This document shows positions 10,044-19,227 of a DNA stretch of 64,000 bases, piece by piece. A program made the position numbers and the translations under genes. Every line of letters begins with the position of its first letter. The stretch's first letter is position 1. Source of the stretch: Gimesia fumaroli (GTDB lineage: Bacteria; Planctomycetota; Planctomycetia; Planctomycetales; Planctomycetaceae). The stretch covers positions 2,951,164 through 3,015,163 of the forward strand of contig NZ_CP037452.1 of NCBI RefSeq assembly GCF_007754425.1, written 5' to 3'. The notes beneath the pieces were generated by a model. The model did not search any database, was not told the origin of the DNA, and saw only the letters and a list, made by a program, of their open reading frames with translations.

Positions 10044-11285
10044 TTATGCGATGCCGGGAACGGGAAAGCTTTCGGTGAATTCGGCGACTTCGCCTTTGAC
10101 GGTTTCGATATTGGAATCGTCATCGGGAGCACCGAGGACACGCAGAATCCAGGCACCGACCTTTTTCATTTCGTCCTCTTTCATACCACGCGTGGTGAGA
10201 GCGGCGGTGCCAATGCGGATACCGCTGGGGTCGAGAGGTTTGCGTTTGTCGTACGGAATCATGTTTTTGTTGACGGTGATGCCGGCTTTGTCGAGGGCTT
10301 CTTCGGCAATTTTACCGGAGAGGTCAATCGCAGTCACATCACACAGCATCAGGTGGTTGTCAGTCCCGCCGGAGGCGAGTTTGATGCCGCCCGCCATCAG
10401 GGTTTCGGCGAGAGCTTTGGCGTTGGCGACAACCTGTTGTGCGTAGGCTTTGAAGTCATCGGTACTGGCTTCTTTGAAGCAGATGGCTTTACCGGCGATG
10501 ACGTGTTCCAGCGGGCCGCCCTGAATTCCGGGGAAGACTTCGCGGTTGAGGTCTTTGGCGTATTTCTTTTTCATCAATACGAAACCGGACCGGGGACCAC
10601 GCAGGGTTTTGTGAGTGGTCGAGGTCACAAAGTCGGCAACTTCGACGGGGTTGTTATGCACGCCACCAGCGACGAGACCGGAATAGTGGGCCATGTCGAC
10701 CATCAGAACCGCGCCAACTTCAGCGGCGATTTCAGCGAACTTGGGATGATCGATTTCACGGGGATACGCGGACGCACCGGCGATGATCATTTTGGGTTTG
10801 TGTTCGCGGGCGAGCTTGGCGACCTGATCGTAATCGATCTGGTGATTGTCTTCGCGAACGCCGTACGGGACGGGGTTGTAGAGTGTGCCCGAGAAATTCA
10901 GTTTCATACCGTGCGTCAGGTGACCGCCGTGAGCGAGGTCCATTGCCAGGAAGGTATCGCCTGGTTTCAAAACGGTGAAGTAGACGGACATGTTGGCCTG
11001 CGAGCCGGAGTGCGGCTGGACGTTGGCGTATTCGGCTCCGAAGAGACTGCAGGCGCGGTCGCGGGCGATATTTTCGACGACGTCAACGTATTCACAACCG
11101 CCGTAGTAGCGGCGTCCGGGGAGCCCTTCAGCGTATTTGTTCGTGAGAATCGAACCGGCGGCTTCCATGATGGCGGCGCTGGTATAATTTTCAGAAGCGA
11201 TCAGCTCCAGACCATGTTTCTGTCTTTGGGCTTCAGACTGAATACAGTTCCAGATATCAGGATCACACGACTCGAGCACGGACAT
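10044..11285 (-). CDS. glyA: Serine hydroxymethyltransferase
   Basis: This PLP enzyme interconverts serine and glycine while loading one-carbon units on tetrahydrofolate. Recognisable motifs are [10 protein letters not shown] near the N-terminus, [14 protein letters not shown], the PLP-lysine segment [15 protein letters not shown], and [14 protein letters not shown] near the end. Two in-frame ATGs are possible. The one at 11285 (413 residues) has GGAG five bases before it and is preferred; 11297 would add four residues. It is the first gene of a two-gene unit with hisD. Confidence 0.97.
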   Translation of the reverse strand: MSVLESCDPDIWNCIQSEAQRQKHGLELIASENYTSAAIMEAAGSILTNKYAEGLPGRRYYGGCEYVDVVENIARDRACSLFGAEYANVQPHSGSQANMSVYFTVLKPGDTFLAMDLAHGGHLTHGMKLNFSGTLYNPVPYGVREDNHQIDYDQVAKLAREHKPKMIIAGASAYPREIDHPKFAEIAAEVGAVLMVDMAHYSGLVAGGVHNNPVEVADFVTSTTHKTLRGPRSGFVLMKKKYAKDLNREVFPGIQGGPLEHVIAGKAICFKEASTDDFKAYAQQVVANAKALAETLMAGGIKLASGGTDNHLMLCDVTAIDLSGKIAEEALDKAGITVNKNMIPYDKRKPLDPSGIRIGTAALTTRGMKEDEMKKVGAWILRVLGAPDDDSNIETVKGEVAEFTESFPVPGIA

Positions 11286-11297
11286 TTCAACTCCCAT

Positions 11298-11520
11298 GGA
11301 TATATGGTCAAAAATCGGGGTACAAACGGTACCATGAAGGGGAAATCACTTATTTTGCTCCCTTATAATGAAGGATTGCTCTGAAAGCTACCCAACGCAT
11401 TCGTGTATCAGTATCCTCGGGGAAAGTTTACTGGTGTTACTAATGATATTTTTGATAGAGTCACCTGATAACCCCCTTTTTACTCGAAATTGTTCAAATA
11501 AAGCAGTATTACTTATCTCT
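11298..11520. promoter_or_regulatory. Divergent promoter region of glyA and the BRCT-MerR-TPR gene
   Basis: This 220-base region separates divergent genes. A perfect -10-like TATAAT is at 11364-11369 on the plus strand, without a good -35 at the usual distance. An inverted repeat has arms GGTAC (11319-11323) and GTACC (11329-11333) and could bind a regulator. Both are visual matches only. Confidence 0.4.
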
Positions 11521-12786
11521 ATGGAAGAAATCGAAGAAGAACAACCTGATCAACTGCTTCAAGGCTCGCCGGCGCTGCAAGGCGAGCGTGTGGTGTTTAC
11601 GGGGACGCTTGCCTCAATGACACATCATAAGGCGTGGGAGTTCGTGGAACAGCACGGCGGTCAGGCCGCCCAGCATGTGAGTCGGCAGACGACGTTGCTG
11701 GTGGTGGGTGAAGAAGGCTGGCCTCTGGAAGCCGACGGTTCGCCTTCGGTGAATTTGAGCCAGGCGCAGGAATTGATTCAGGAAGGGACGCCGATTCAGA
11801 TCATCAAGGAATCGGACTGGCTGGCGTTGATTGAACTCCGTGATCCGGGCGTGAATGTCGATCAGCTTTACACGCCGGCGATGCTGACACAGATGCTGGA
11901 TCTGCCGGTCTCGACGATTCGTCGCTGGGAACGACAGGGACTGATTAAGCCGGTGCGCAAGATTTTTCGACTTCCTTACTTCTCCTTTCAGGAAGTGGCG
12001 AGTGTCCGGCGATTGTCACAACTACTGGAATCGGGCGTGCATCCGCGGGATCTGGAAAACAGCCTGCAGCATCTGGGAAAATTCTTCAACGAGATCGACG
12101 CCCCGCTCTCTCAATTGACGTTGCTCTCTCAGGACGCGCAGCTGTTATTGAAGGACGAGCATGGTCTGATCGATCCGCGGCGCGGACAGCGGGTGTTCGA
12201 CTTTGGTACGGAAGAGACCGCGGTGCCGGAACTGGCGGACGAGGAATCGTTCGAAGGGACGATTGAATTCACGGAGCATCTGAAAACAGATGAACCCGAG
12301 GATCGGAGTTCGGACGAATGGTTTCAGGAGGGCTGCCAGTTTCTGGACGCCGGTGATGCGAAGTCGGCGATCGAAGCCTTTCGGCTGGCGCTATTGGGAC
12401 AGCCGGATATGCCCGAGGGGCACTTGCATCTGGCGGAAGCCCTGTATCTGGACGGGAAAACGGAAGGTGCCCTCGAACGCTATTATGCGGCCGTCGAATG
12501 GGATCACGATTATATAGAAGCGTGGACCCAGTTGGGATGCCTGCATAACGAGTTGGGAGATCCGAAAGCAGCACTGCATGCGTTTGAGATTGCACTGCAG
12601 GTTCACCCCGATTACCCGGATGCGCATCTGCATATCGCGGAAGTATTGCACCAGTTGAATCGGGTGGAGGAAGCGATTCCACACTGGAAGGTGTATCTCG
12701 AATTCGACGAAATGGGACCCTGGGCCGAGCTGGCGCGACAACGTCTTGAAGAATTGGAAGACGACCAGCTGGAACAGTTTTCATAA
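11521..12786 (+). CDS. BRCT - MerR HTH - TPR fusion protein
   Basis: From ATG 11521 the protein has 421 residues in three parts. Residues about 15-105 form a BRCT-like domain (GERVVFTGTLASMTHHKA, a glycine pair, TTLLVVGEEGW). Residues about 115-185 form a MerR-type winged HTH (LYTPAMLTQMLDLPVSTIRRWERQGLIKP). Residues about 270-420 hold at least three TPR units (for example AIEAFRLALLGQPDMPEGHLHLAEALYLDG). A DNA-binding regulator or adaptor with protein-docking TPRs is likely. The reading frame is open upstream to 11368, but those 51 residues look like untranslated leader, and the shorter start begins an acidic stretch typical of a true N-terminus. Confidence 0.85.
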   Translation: MEEIEEEQPDQLLQGSPALQGERVVFTGTLASMTHHKAWEFVEQHGGQAAQHVSRQTTLLVVGEEGWPLEADGSPSVNLSQAQELIQEGTPIQIIKESDWLALIELRDPGVNVDQLYTPAMLTQMLDLPVSTIRRWERQGLIKPVRKIFRLPYFSFQEVASVRRLSQLLESGVHPRDLENSLQHLGKFFNEIDAPLSQLTLLSQDAQLLLKDEHGLIDPRRGQRVFDFGTEETAVPELADEESFEGTIEFTEHLKTDEPEDRSSDEWFQEGCQFLDAGDAKSAIEAFRLALLGQPDMPEGHLHLAEALYLDGKTEGALERYYAAVEWDHDYIEAWTQLGCLHNELGDPKAALHAFEIALQVHPDYPDAHLHIAEVLHQLNRVEEAIPHWKVYLEFDEMGPWAELARQRLEELEDDQLEQFS

Positions 12787-12954
12787 GCACAGTTGTTGTC
12801 TGTTGAACAGTTGAGATTGCTCTGTTTTCGGCTGCGCCGATCCGTATGATTGTTGCGCAGTTCTTTTCCAGTTGGCTTGCTTCCCTGTTGTGATCGGAGT
12901 ATGTTGTTATTTTGACACCAAAATAAAACTAGTACAGATGGGAAACCAACTCCG

Positions 12955-14133
12955 ATGAAAATTGAACGCATCGAAACGCTGGTGTGTCATGCCCGGATGA
13001 GAAACTGGGTGTTTGTGAAAGTGATCACCGATCAACCCGGCCTGGTTGGCTGGGGGGAAGCTACGCTGGAGTGGCATACGCGAGGGATTGTGGGGACGAT
13101 TGAAGATCTATCCTCACTATTGATCGGCGAAGATCCCCGGCGGGTCGAACATCTGTGGCAGATGATGTGGCGACAGCATTTCTGGCACGGAAGTGGCGTG
13201 ACGCGTTCGACGGCGATGGCGGGCATCGATCTGGCGCTGTGGGACATTCTTGGCAAAGTTCATGGAGTTCCCTGCCATCAATTGTGGGGCGGTCCGGTGC
13301 GGGATTACATTCGCCTGTATTGTCACCTGGGGGGCGGCAATATGGAGTCGTTTTACCAGACGTCGACCGACAACGCGGCGCAGTTCGCCGAGCTGGCACA
13401 GAAAGCGGTGGCGGACGGGTTCACGGCATTCAAGTCCATGGCGGTCCCGCCAACAATGCCGATTGAAGGCTTGAAGCCGATCAAGGCTGCTGAGGCGTGT
13501 GTGGCATCGATGCGTGAGGCTGTTGGCGACGATATCGATATCATGGTCGACTGTCATGCCCGCCCTTCTCCGGCGATGGGATTGCAGTTTGCGAAAGCCC
13601 TCGATCCTTATGGACTATATTTCTTTGAAGAACCTTGCTGGCCGGAATCAATGGAGAGTCTGGCACGGATCAACGCCGCGGTGACGACGCCGATTGCGAC
13701 GGGCGAACGGTTGACTCATCTGGCGGCGTTTCGCGATCTATTTGCATTACGGGGTTGTGAGATTTGTCAGCTTGACTTAACGCACTGCGGCGGTTTCACC
13801 GAAGCACGGCGGATTGCCGCACTGGCAGACGCGCATCGGATTTCTCTGGCGCCGCACAATCCACAAGGGCCGGTGAGTACGGCGGCTTCGCTGGAATTCG
13901 GGTTCTCTCAGCCGAGTTATATTATCTGCGAGTCGGTGCACGAGGATGTTCCCTGGAGAGAGGATGTCGTGGAAGAAGGTTTTGTGATTGATCCCAAAAC
14001 GCGAACGGTGACGCCGAATGAAAAGCCGGGATTGGGGATTTCGATCAATGAAGCGGAAGTCAAGAAACATCCGTTTGAGCAGGAGACGGTGCAGCGGGTA
14101 TTCTATCGGGATGGTGCGGTGGGAGACTGGTAA
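12955..14133 (+). CDS. Enolase-superfamily dehydratase, galactonate dehydratase-like
   Basis: This 392-residue protein belongs to the mandelate racemase/muconate lactonising branch. The N-terminal cap is at 1-120. The barrel carries metal ligands in [10 protein letters not shown] (D-x-H), FFEEP and TGERL, and a catalytic His in LAPHNPQGP. The D-x-H on the second ligand strand plus the late PHNP are typical of D-galactonate and related acid-sugar dehydratases. The exact sugar acid cannot be read from sequence. It heads a rightward run with a ceramidase-like protein, a DapA-family aldolase and an MFS transporter, which fits dehydration of an aldonic acid to a 2-keto-3-deoxy acid followed by cleavage. 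Confidence 0.88.
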   Translation: MKIERIETLVCHARMRNWVFVKVITDQPGLVGWGEATLEWHTRGIVGTIEDLSSLLIGEDPRRVEHLWQMMWRQHFWHGSGVTRSTAMAGIDLALWDILGKVHGVPCHQLWGGPVRDYIRLYCHLGGGNMESFYQTSTDNAAQFAELAQKAVADGFTAFKSMAVPPTMPIEGLKPIKAAEACVASMREAVGDDIDIMVDCHARPSPAMGLQFAKALDPYGLYFFEEPCWPESMESLARINAAVTTPIATGERLTHLAAFRDLFALRGCEICQLDLTHCGGFTEARRIAALADAHRISLAPHNPQGPVSTAASLEFGFSQPSYIICESVHEDVPWREDVVEEGFVIDPKTRTVTPNEKPGLGISINEAEVKKHPFEQETVQRVFYRDGAVGDW

Positions 14134-14198
14134 GCCGGTTTCACTGAGTGCTTGAAACAGAGACTGAGATCCACGAATAATTTGAAACGGAACTGGTT

Positions 14199-15590
14199 AT
14201 GAGTGAACGCACAATTGAAGTGAGAACGGAGTCGGCATTTCAGGGACAGATCGGTGTGGCGACGGTGGATATCACGCCGCCCGTGGGAATTTATGCTCGC
14301 AACTGGGGGGCCGCGAAACATGACGTGGCCGATTCGATTCATCGCCGGCTGACTTTGAATGCACTGGTGATGTATGCGGCTGGTGCCGAGCAGCCTTTGA
14401 TTTTTCTGGATGCGGACTTAGGCTGGTGGCGTTCATTATTAACGTTTAACCGGTTTCAGGCGCGCTTGCTGGAAGAGTTGGAGATTGACGAGTCGGCTCT
14501 GATTTTCGGGGTGAGCCATACGCATGCTTCGCCCCCTTTGACGGACCCCGATCCGGATTTGCCGGCGAGTGAATCGCTGGCGGAATATCTGGAAACGGTG
14601 TATCAGGCTTCGCTTGTCGCTGTGCGTGAAGCGATCAAAAATGTGGGCAAGGCGGTGCTGGATTGGAAAACCGGACACTGTCAACTGGCGTCGATGAGAG
14701 ACCTGCCTGATCCCGCTCCGAGGACGGAGCGGATTCTGTGTGGCTGGAATCCAAGTGAGCCTGCGGATGATACGCTGGTGGTTGGCCGCATCAGCGATGG
14801 TGAAGGAAATCTGAAGGCGGTGATTGTGAATTACGCCTGTCATCCGACGACGCTGGCCTGGGAGAACACGGCGATCTCACCCGATTTTCCGGGTGCGATG
14901 CGAGATACGATTCAGGAAACGCTGGGGGTCCCTGCTCTGTTTATGCAAGGGGCTTCGGGGGAACTGTCGCCGCGATATCAGTATGTCGGCGATACCGACG
15001 TAGCGGATCGGCATGGACGTCAACTGGCGTATGCGGCACTCGCGACGCTGGAAGATATGGAACCGCCGATGACGTGCCTGGAGTTTGAGGGAGTGATGGA
15101 ATCAGGGGCTCCTTTAGCGGTGTGGCGGCATGAGCCGGTGGAACCGAGTTCTCTGTTGAAAGCACTGGAAGTGAAAGTGGAACTGCCTTTAAAGGACTGG
15201 CCTTCTGCGGAGGAACTGGAACGCCTGCGGCAGGAGTGTCCGGATCGGGCGCTGGAAGAACGTTTGCGAAGGCGGCGAAATATTCGTCGGGGCATTGGCG
15301 ATGGGACGACGTTGGACCTGCCGATCTGGGTCTGGCGGATGGGGGATACGGTTCTGGTCGGCAGCAGGACCGAGGCGTATTCAATTCTGCAGCGGGAACT
15401 CAGAAAGCGATTTCCGGAGCGGACGATTGTCTGTCTGAATCTGATTAACGGGACGACCGGATATCTGGCGCCGGCGGAGTTGTACGATCTGGATTTATAC
15501 CAGGTGTGGCAAACGCCGTTTGAACGGGGTGGCCTGGAGATTCTCATCAAAGGAATGGCAGATGCGATTGGGCAGATCATTGCCGAGTAA
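14199..15590 (+). CDS. Neutral/alkaline ceramidase-like protein
   Basis: This 463-residue protein resembles the N-terminal catalytic domain of neutral ceramidases. It has the opening GVATVDITPPVG, the zinc-binding GVSHTHASPP, NYACHPTTLAWENTAISPDFPG, and MQGASGELSPRYQY in place of the catalytic-serine region. It has no signal peptide and lacks the C-terminal domain of secreted ceramidases. Many planctomycete relatives of this size are of unknown substrate. Its place inside a sugar-acid gene run argues for another amide or ester substrate, perhaps an acylated sugar. That is inference. Confidence 0.8.
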   Translation: MSERTIEVRTESAFQGQIGVATVDITPPVGIYARNWGAAKHDVADSIHRRLTLNALVMYAAGAEQPLIFLDADLGWWRSLLTFNRFQARLLEELEIDESALIFGVSHTHASPPLTDPDPDLPASESLAEYLETVYQASLVAVREAIKNVGKAVLDWKTGHCQLASMRDLPDPAPRTERILCGWNPSEPADDTLVVGRISDGEGNLKAVIVNYACHPTTLAWENTAISPDFPGAMRDTIQETLGVPALFMQGASGELSPRYQYVGDTDVADRHGRQLAYAALATLEDMEPPMTCLEFEGVMESGAPLAVWRHEPVEPSSLLKALEVKVELPLKDWPSAEELERLRQECPDRALEERLRRRRNIRRGIGDGTTLDLPIWVWRMGDTVLVGSRTEAYSILQRELRKRFPERTIVCLNLINGTTGYLAPAELYDLDLYQVWQTPFERGGLEILIKGMADAIGQIIAE

Positions 15591-15625
15591 TCTGAGCTCA
15601 CAAACGAACTAGAAAGGCGAAGGAA

Positions 15626-16531
15626 ATGTCGGGAATGATTCGGGGGGTACTGCCGGTATTGCATACGCCTTTGCTGGCCGATGAAACGATTGACCGGGAA
15701 TCGCTGGAACGCGAGATCGACTGGTGTTATGAGTTGGGCGCCGATGGGATTTGCGGGGCGATGGTTTCGGAAGTGCTGCGTCTGACATATGAGGAACGGC
15801 TGGAGTTGACGCGGTTGATGTCTGAGGTTTCGGACGGGCGCGGGGCTGTGATTGCCAGTGTGGGCGCGGAGAGTACGAAGCAGGCATTGGCGTTTGCTCG
15901 TCATGCTGAAGAGGTGGGCTGCGATGCGGTGATGGCGATTCCGCCGGTAACGACGGCGTTACCCGAATCGGCGTTATGGGATTATTTTTCTGCACTCGCC
16001 GAGCAGTGCTCATTACCTTTGATTGTGCAGGACGCGTCTTCTTATGTGGGGAATGCGATCTCGATTGATTTTTACCGTCGATTGCTGGAACAGTATGGAG
16101 CGGAAAAAATTCGGTTCAAACCAGAGGCATCGCCCATTGGTCCGAATCTGTCGGCGCTCCGCGATGCGACGGACGGCCTGGCGCTGATTTATGATGGCTC
16201 GGGGGGCATTCTGCTGGTTGACGCGTATCGACGGGGAATCAGCGGTACGATGCCGGGCGTGGATTTGCTGGATGGAATTATTGCACTCTGGAACGCACTG
16301 CGGTCTGGTGATGAAGAGGCGGTCTACCGGGTTTATTTTCCGATCTGTGCGATTGTGGCGCTGCAGTTACAGGCGGGACTGGACGGTTTTCTGGCAATTG
16401 AAAAGTATCTGCTGGTCAAGCGGGGGATCTTTGCATCGGAACAGCGTTGTACTCCCCACGCGTGGTCGCTCGATGAGGAAACAAAAGCGGAAGTGGACCG
16501 TCTGTTCGATTTACTGACGCAGGCATTATAA
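15626..16531 (+). CDS. DapA/NanA-family aldolase
   Basis: This 301-residue TIM-barrel protein belongs to the dihydrodipicolinate synthase/N-acetylneuraminate lyase family. The start is GVLPVLHTPL and the Schiff-base lysine lies in IRFKPEASP. Where DapA has the catalytic Tyr in its YNVP-like motif, this protein reads IVQDASSYVG, so true dihydrodipicolinate synthase activity is doubtful. A 2-keto-3-deoxy sugar acid aldolase or dehydratase fits both sequence and context, downstream of the galactonate-dehydratase-like gene and 35 bases before the transporter. Confidence 0.87.
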   Translation: MSGMIRGVLPVLHTPLLADETIDRESLEREIDWCYELGADGICGAMVSEVLRLTYEERLELTRLMSEVSDGRGAVIASVGAESTKQALAFARHAEEVGCDAVMAIPPVTTALPESALWDYFSALAEQCSLPLIVQDASSYVGNAISIDFYRRLLEQYGAEKIRFKPEASPIGPNLSALRDATDGLALIYDGSGGILLVDAYRRGISGTMPGVDLLDGIIALWNALRSGDEEAVYRVYFPICAIVALQLQAGLDGFLAIEKYLLVKRGIFASEQRCTPHAWSLDEETKAEVDRLFDLLTQAL

Positions 16532-16566
16532 CGGAAGCAGGGACTGCGCTTCGGGGAGACATTGTT

Positions 16567-17925
16567 GTGGTGGAATCGGAAGAGGGATCAGAGAGCGAAC
16601 AGGCAGCGCCCACTCATGCGCGGTTTATGGTGCTGACGCTGTTGTGTCTGGTGGCAGCGGTCGCTTACATCAGTCGCAATGCGATTTCGGTTCCCGCAAA
16701 ACTGATTCAGGAAGAGCTCGACATCAGCCTGACTCAGATGGGCTGGGTGATGAGCGCTTTTTTCTGGAGCTATGCGTTGTCGCAGATCCCCAGCGGCTGG
16801 ATTGGACACGTCTGGGGGACGCGGCGGTCTTTAACCACGTTTGCGCTTCTGTGGTCAATCGCAACCATCTTGACCGGATTGGTGACCGGGTTCTGGATGC
16901 TGATCGCGGTGCGTTTGATTTTTGGTATTTCGCAGGCCGGAATTTTTCCCTGTTGTGCGAGTACGATTTCCAAGTGGTTGCCTAAAGCACGGCGGGGGCT
17001 GGCCAGTGGTTTGTTGGGAAGTTTCATGTCGATCGGAAGTGCCTTTGGTGCTTTCAGCATTGGTTTACTGATGGAAGGCATCCATTTCGGGGGCATCCAG
17101 CTGCCGGGAGTGACCTGGCGGACCATTATGTTTCTGTGCGCGGTGCCGAGTTTTGTATGGGCGGTCTGTTTTTATTACTGGTTTCGCGATCGTCCAGAAA
17201 ATCACCGTGGCGTGAATGACGCAGAACTCAAAATTATTCGTAGTGGTGACGTTGTCGAACCAACGGTTCAGGGACAGGATGAGCATGGCGAGCCGACCCC
17301 CTGGGGGAAGATTCTGACCAGTTTTTCGATGTGGATGATTTGTGGTCAGCAGTTCTTCCGTGCAGCTGGTTCTATTTTTTACATGACATGGTTTCCCGTC
17401 TATCTGCAGAAAGCGCGGGGCATTACCATCGCTTCATCGGGAATCTGGACCAGTTTTCCGCTGATGTCGTTTGTCGTGGGAAACTTTCTGGGAGGGGTCG
17501 TCGTTGACTGGGTTCTACAGCGAACCGGAAGCCGTCGCTGGAGCCGTCAGGGAGTCGCCATCACCGCGATGCTGGGCTGCGGGCTGTGTACGCTGTGTGC
17601 TTATTTTGTGAAAGAGATGAATCTGGCGATGACGTTGATTACCATCAGCATGTTTTTTGCCGGCCTGGGGGGCGCCTGTGGATATACGGTAACGATTGAT
17701 AAAGGAGGCCAGCATGTCGCGCCCATTTTCGGGATGATGAATATGGCGGGCAATCTGGGGGCGGCGTTGTTGCCTGTGATCGTCGGCACGATGTTTGACG
17801 CGGGCAAGTATGACACCGTGCTGATTCTGATGGCGGGGATTTATGTGACTGCGGCGCTGTGTTGGATGCTTTTGAATCCCAACGGAACCGTGTTTGATGA
17901 GGGTTCTGCAGAAGAGAAGGCGTAA
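16567..17925 (+). CDS. MFS transporter, anion:cation symporter type
   Basis: This 452-residue protein has about twelve hydrophobic segments and the pattern of the hexuronate/galactonate/phthalate (ACS) transporter group. After TM1 come SRNAISVPAKLIQEELDIS, then MGWVMSAFFWSYALSQIPSGW and a loop GHVWGTRRS. It likely imports the acid handled by the three enzymes upstream. The start is a GTG at 16567. A hairpin terminator follows the stop within a few bases. Confidence 0.9.
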   Translation: MVESEEGSESEQAAPTHARFMVLTLLCLVAAVAYISRNAISVPAKLIQEELDISLTQMGWVMSAFFWSYALSQIPSGWIGHVWGTRRSLTTFALLWSIATILTGLVTGFWMLIAVRLIFGISQAGIFPCCASTISKWLPKARRGLASGLLGSFMSIGSAFGAFSIGLLMEGIHFGGIQLPGVTWRTIMFLCAVPSFVWAVCFYYWFRDRPENHRGVNDAELKIIRSGDVVEPTVQGQDEHGEPTPWGKILTSFSMWMICGQQFFRAAGSIFYMTWFPVYLQKARGITIASSGIWTSFPLMSFVVGNFLGGVVVDWVLQRTGSRRWSRQGVAITAMLGCGLCTLCAYFVKEMNLAMTLITISMFFAGLGGACGYTVTIDKGGQHVAPIFGMMNMAGNLGAALLPVIVGTMFDAGKYDTVLILMAGIYVTAALCWMLLNPNGTVFDEGSAEEKA

Positions 17926-17960
17926 AAAAACTCTGACCGGGAAGAGCCGATCAGAGTTTG
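17926..17960. terminator. Bidirectional intrinsic terminator
   Basis: Arms AAACTCTGACCGG and CCGATCAGAGTTT enclose a short loop. An A-run on the left gives a strong T-run on the minus strand, serving the leftward small membrane protein gene. It can also end the sugar-acid run on the plus strand, where the T tract is weaker. Confidence 0.8.
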
Positions 17961-17991
17961 CTGAATTTTCATCTTTGTGATCGTTTTGGAA

Positions 17992-18201
17992 CTAAGAATT
18001 CAGGCTCCAGTAGATCACATAGCCGCCGACGATGATGGTATAGCAGAATGTGAAGACGAGCATCTTGGTCAGAAAGCGACCGGCGCTGGCGTCTTCGGTT
18101 GCCATCGTTTCAATCTCGGCTTCAGTGTACGGCAGTGTTTGTGCTGTGGAAGTATCATCCGAGGCGGGAGTAGGATCGTTCATTGGTTTCTCTTCATTCA
18201 A
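17992..18201 (-). CDS. Small single-span membrane protein
   Basis: A 69-residue protein. The first 45 residues are polar and acidic. One hydrophobic segment near the C-terminus (MLVFTFCYTIIVGGYVIYWSL) should cross the membrane. A terminator just downstream and the PIG-L gene close upstream on the same strand support a real gene. Function unknown. Confidence 0.65.
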   Translation of the reverse strand: MNEEKPMNDPTPASDDTSTAQTLPYTEAEIETMATEDASAGRFLTKMLVFTFCYTIIVGGYVIYWSLNS

Positions 18202-18239
18202 GTTGATGAAAGTGGCAAGGTAATGAAAGAGGGATGCTT

Positions 18240-19004
18240 TTATTTTTCCATGAGTTCGAGTAATAGATTACTCGAAGGATAAGGATGTCCGCAATGTTGA
18301 ACAAAGGCTTCGCCGTATGCGGTGCCGATTTCTTTTCCGCGGGCGGCAGACCAGCGTTCGGTGCCATCAAGGTATTCGTCGAGCCCGTGCTGCTTTCGGA
18401 GCCAGGCACGCTGACTTTCATGGCAGGCGAGCATTTTGATTTTGAGGTCGAACGTTTCCGAAATATCGAGAATGAACTGCGGTTTGATCGGGTTTCCGAA
18501 GTAATCGCAGCCTTCGATGGGATCGACGTAATACAGGTGCGGGATCTTTTCGGTAGGCGGCGCGGGGTTAAATAGGTGCGTTGTATAATTGGGAGCGGAA
18601 GCACCGAAGCAGGCGTCGCGGACGAGCCGGCTGGTCATTTCGTGGTCGCTCATGTAATCGACCGGGGGGGCGGTGATCACGATATCCGGTCGGGCTTTGC
18701 GAACGGCTTCGGTGACCCGCTGGCGGGATTCATTGTCGTGAATAATGGCCAGGTCACGGAATTCGAGACACATGTAGTCAGCACCGAGCATGTCGGCTGC
18801 TTTCTGGGCTTCGGCGCGGCGGACGTTGGCGATTTCCACCGGTCCCATTTCGGCGCTACCACAGTCGCCGGCGGTCATTGTGGCGATGGTGATGTGACAA
18901 CCCAGGTTTTTCAGGCGGGCCAAAGTGCCCGCGCATTGGATTTCGATATCATCGGGATGAGCGTGAATCGCCAGAATTCGCAGAGATTCTGCCTGATTTA
19001 CCAT
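18240..19004 (-). CDS. PIG-L (LmbE-like) deacetylase
   Basis: This 254-residue protein has the metal-dependent PIG-L deacetylase fold. The zinc-binding motif [13 protein letters not shown] is near the N-terminus, followed by TMTAGDCGS and [19 protein letters not shown] with the third His ligand. Such enzymes remove acetyl groups from N-acetylglucosamine conjugates, as in BshB and MshB. The ATG at 19004 follows AGAGAG and starts the conserved domain; an upstream ATG at 19079 has no ribosome site and sits next to a T-run. A gene with a second PIG-L domain is divergent from it. Confidence 0.88.
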   Translation of the reverse strand: MVNQAESLRILAIHAHPDDIEIQCAGTLARLKNLGCHITIATMTAGDCGSAEMGPVEIANVRRAEAQKAADMLGADYMCLEFRDLAIIHDNESRQRVTEAVRKARPDIVITAPPVDYMSDHEMTSRLVRDACFGASAPNYTTHLFNPAPPTEKIPHLYYVDPIEGCDYFGNPIKPQFILDISETFDLKIKMLACHESQRAWLRKQHGLDEYLDGTERWSAARGKEIGTAYGEAFVQHCGHPYPSSNLLLELMEK

Positions 19005-19083
19005 GAAAATTTCTCTCTCTGTACATTTAGGTCTAACAATGGGTAGTGAGCTCTGTGTGAGTCTAGTTATAATAAACATTCAT

Positions 19084-19119
19084 AAAAAAAACACGCGTAC
19101 CGAGAATACTGTTCGCGTG
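19084..19119 (-). terminator. Terminator-like hairpin in the leader of the PIG-L gene
   Basis: Read on the minus strand, arms CACGCG and CGCGTG (19114-19119 and 19092-19097), extended by further pairs after a mismatch, are followed by eight T's. It lies about 80 bases before the PIG-L start, so it could attenuate that gene or block antisense transcription from the other side. Confidence 0.5.
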
Positions 19120-19227
19120 GTTACTTTAAATGACAGGCTTAACCCGGTGGAATTGGGAGCAGCGTAATCCGATTCGAAAACTGGATTTTGCCCGTTTTAT
19201 TCTTGCTTAACAGGTAAACGACGTCTG

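Noticed and set aside
8592-11384. Rightward open frame of 930 codons covering hisD and glyA
   Set aside because: It is the complement of two unmistakable enzyme genes. Long antisense frames arise from codon bias in GC-rich genes, and the translation shows no domain.
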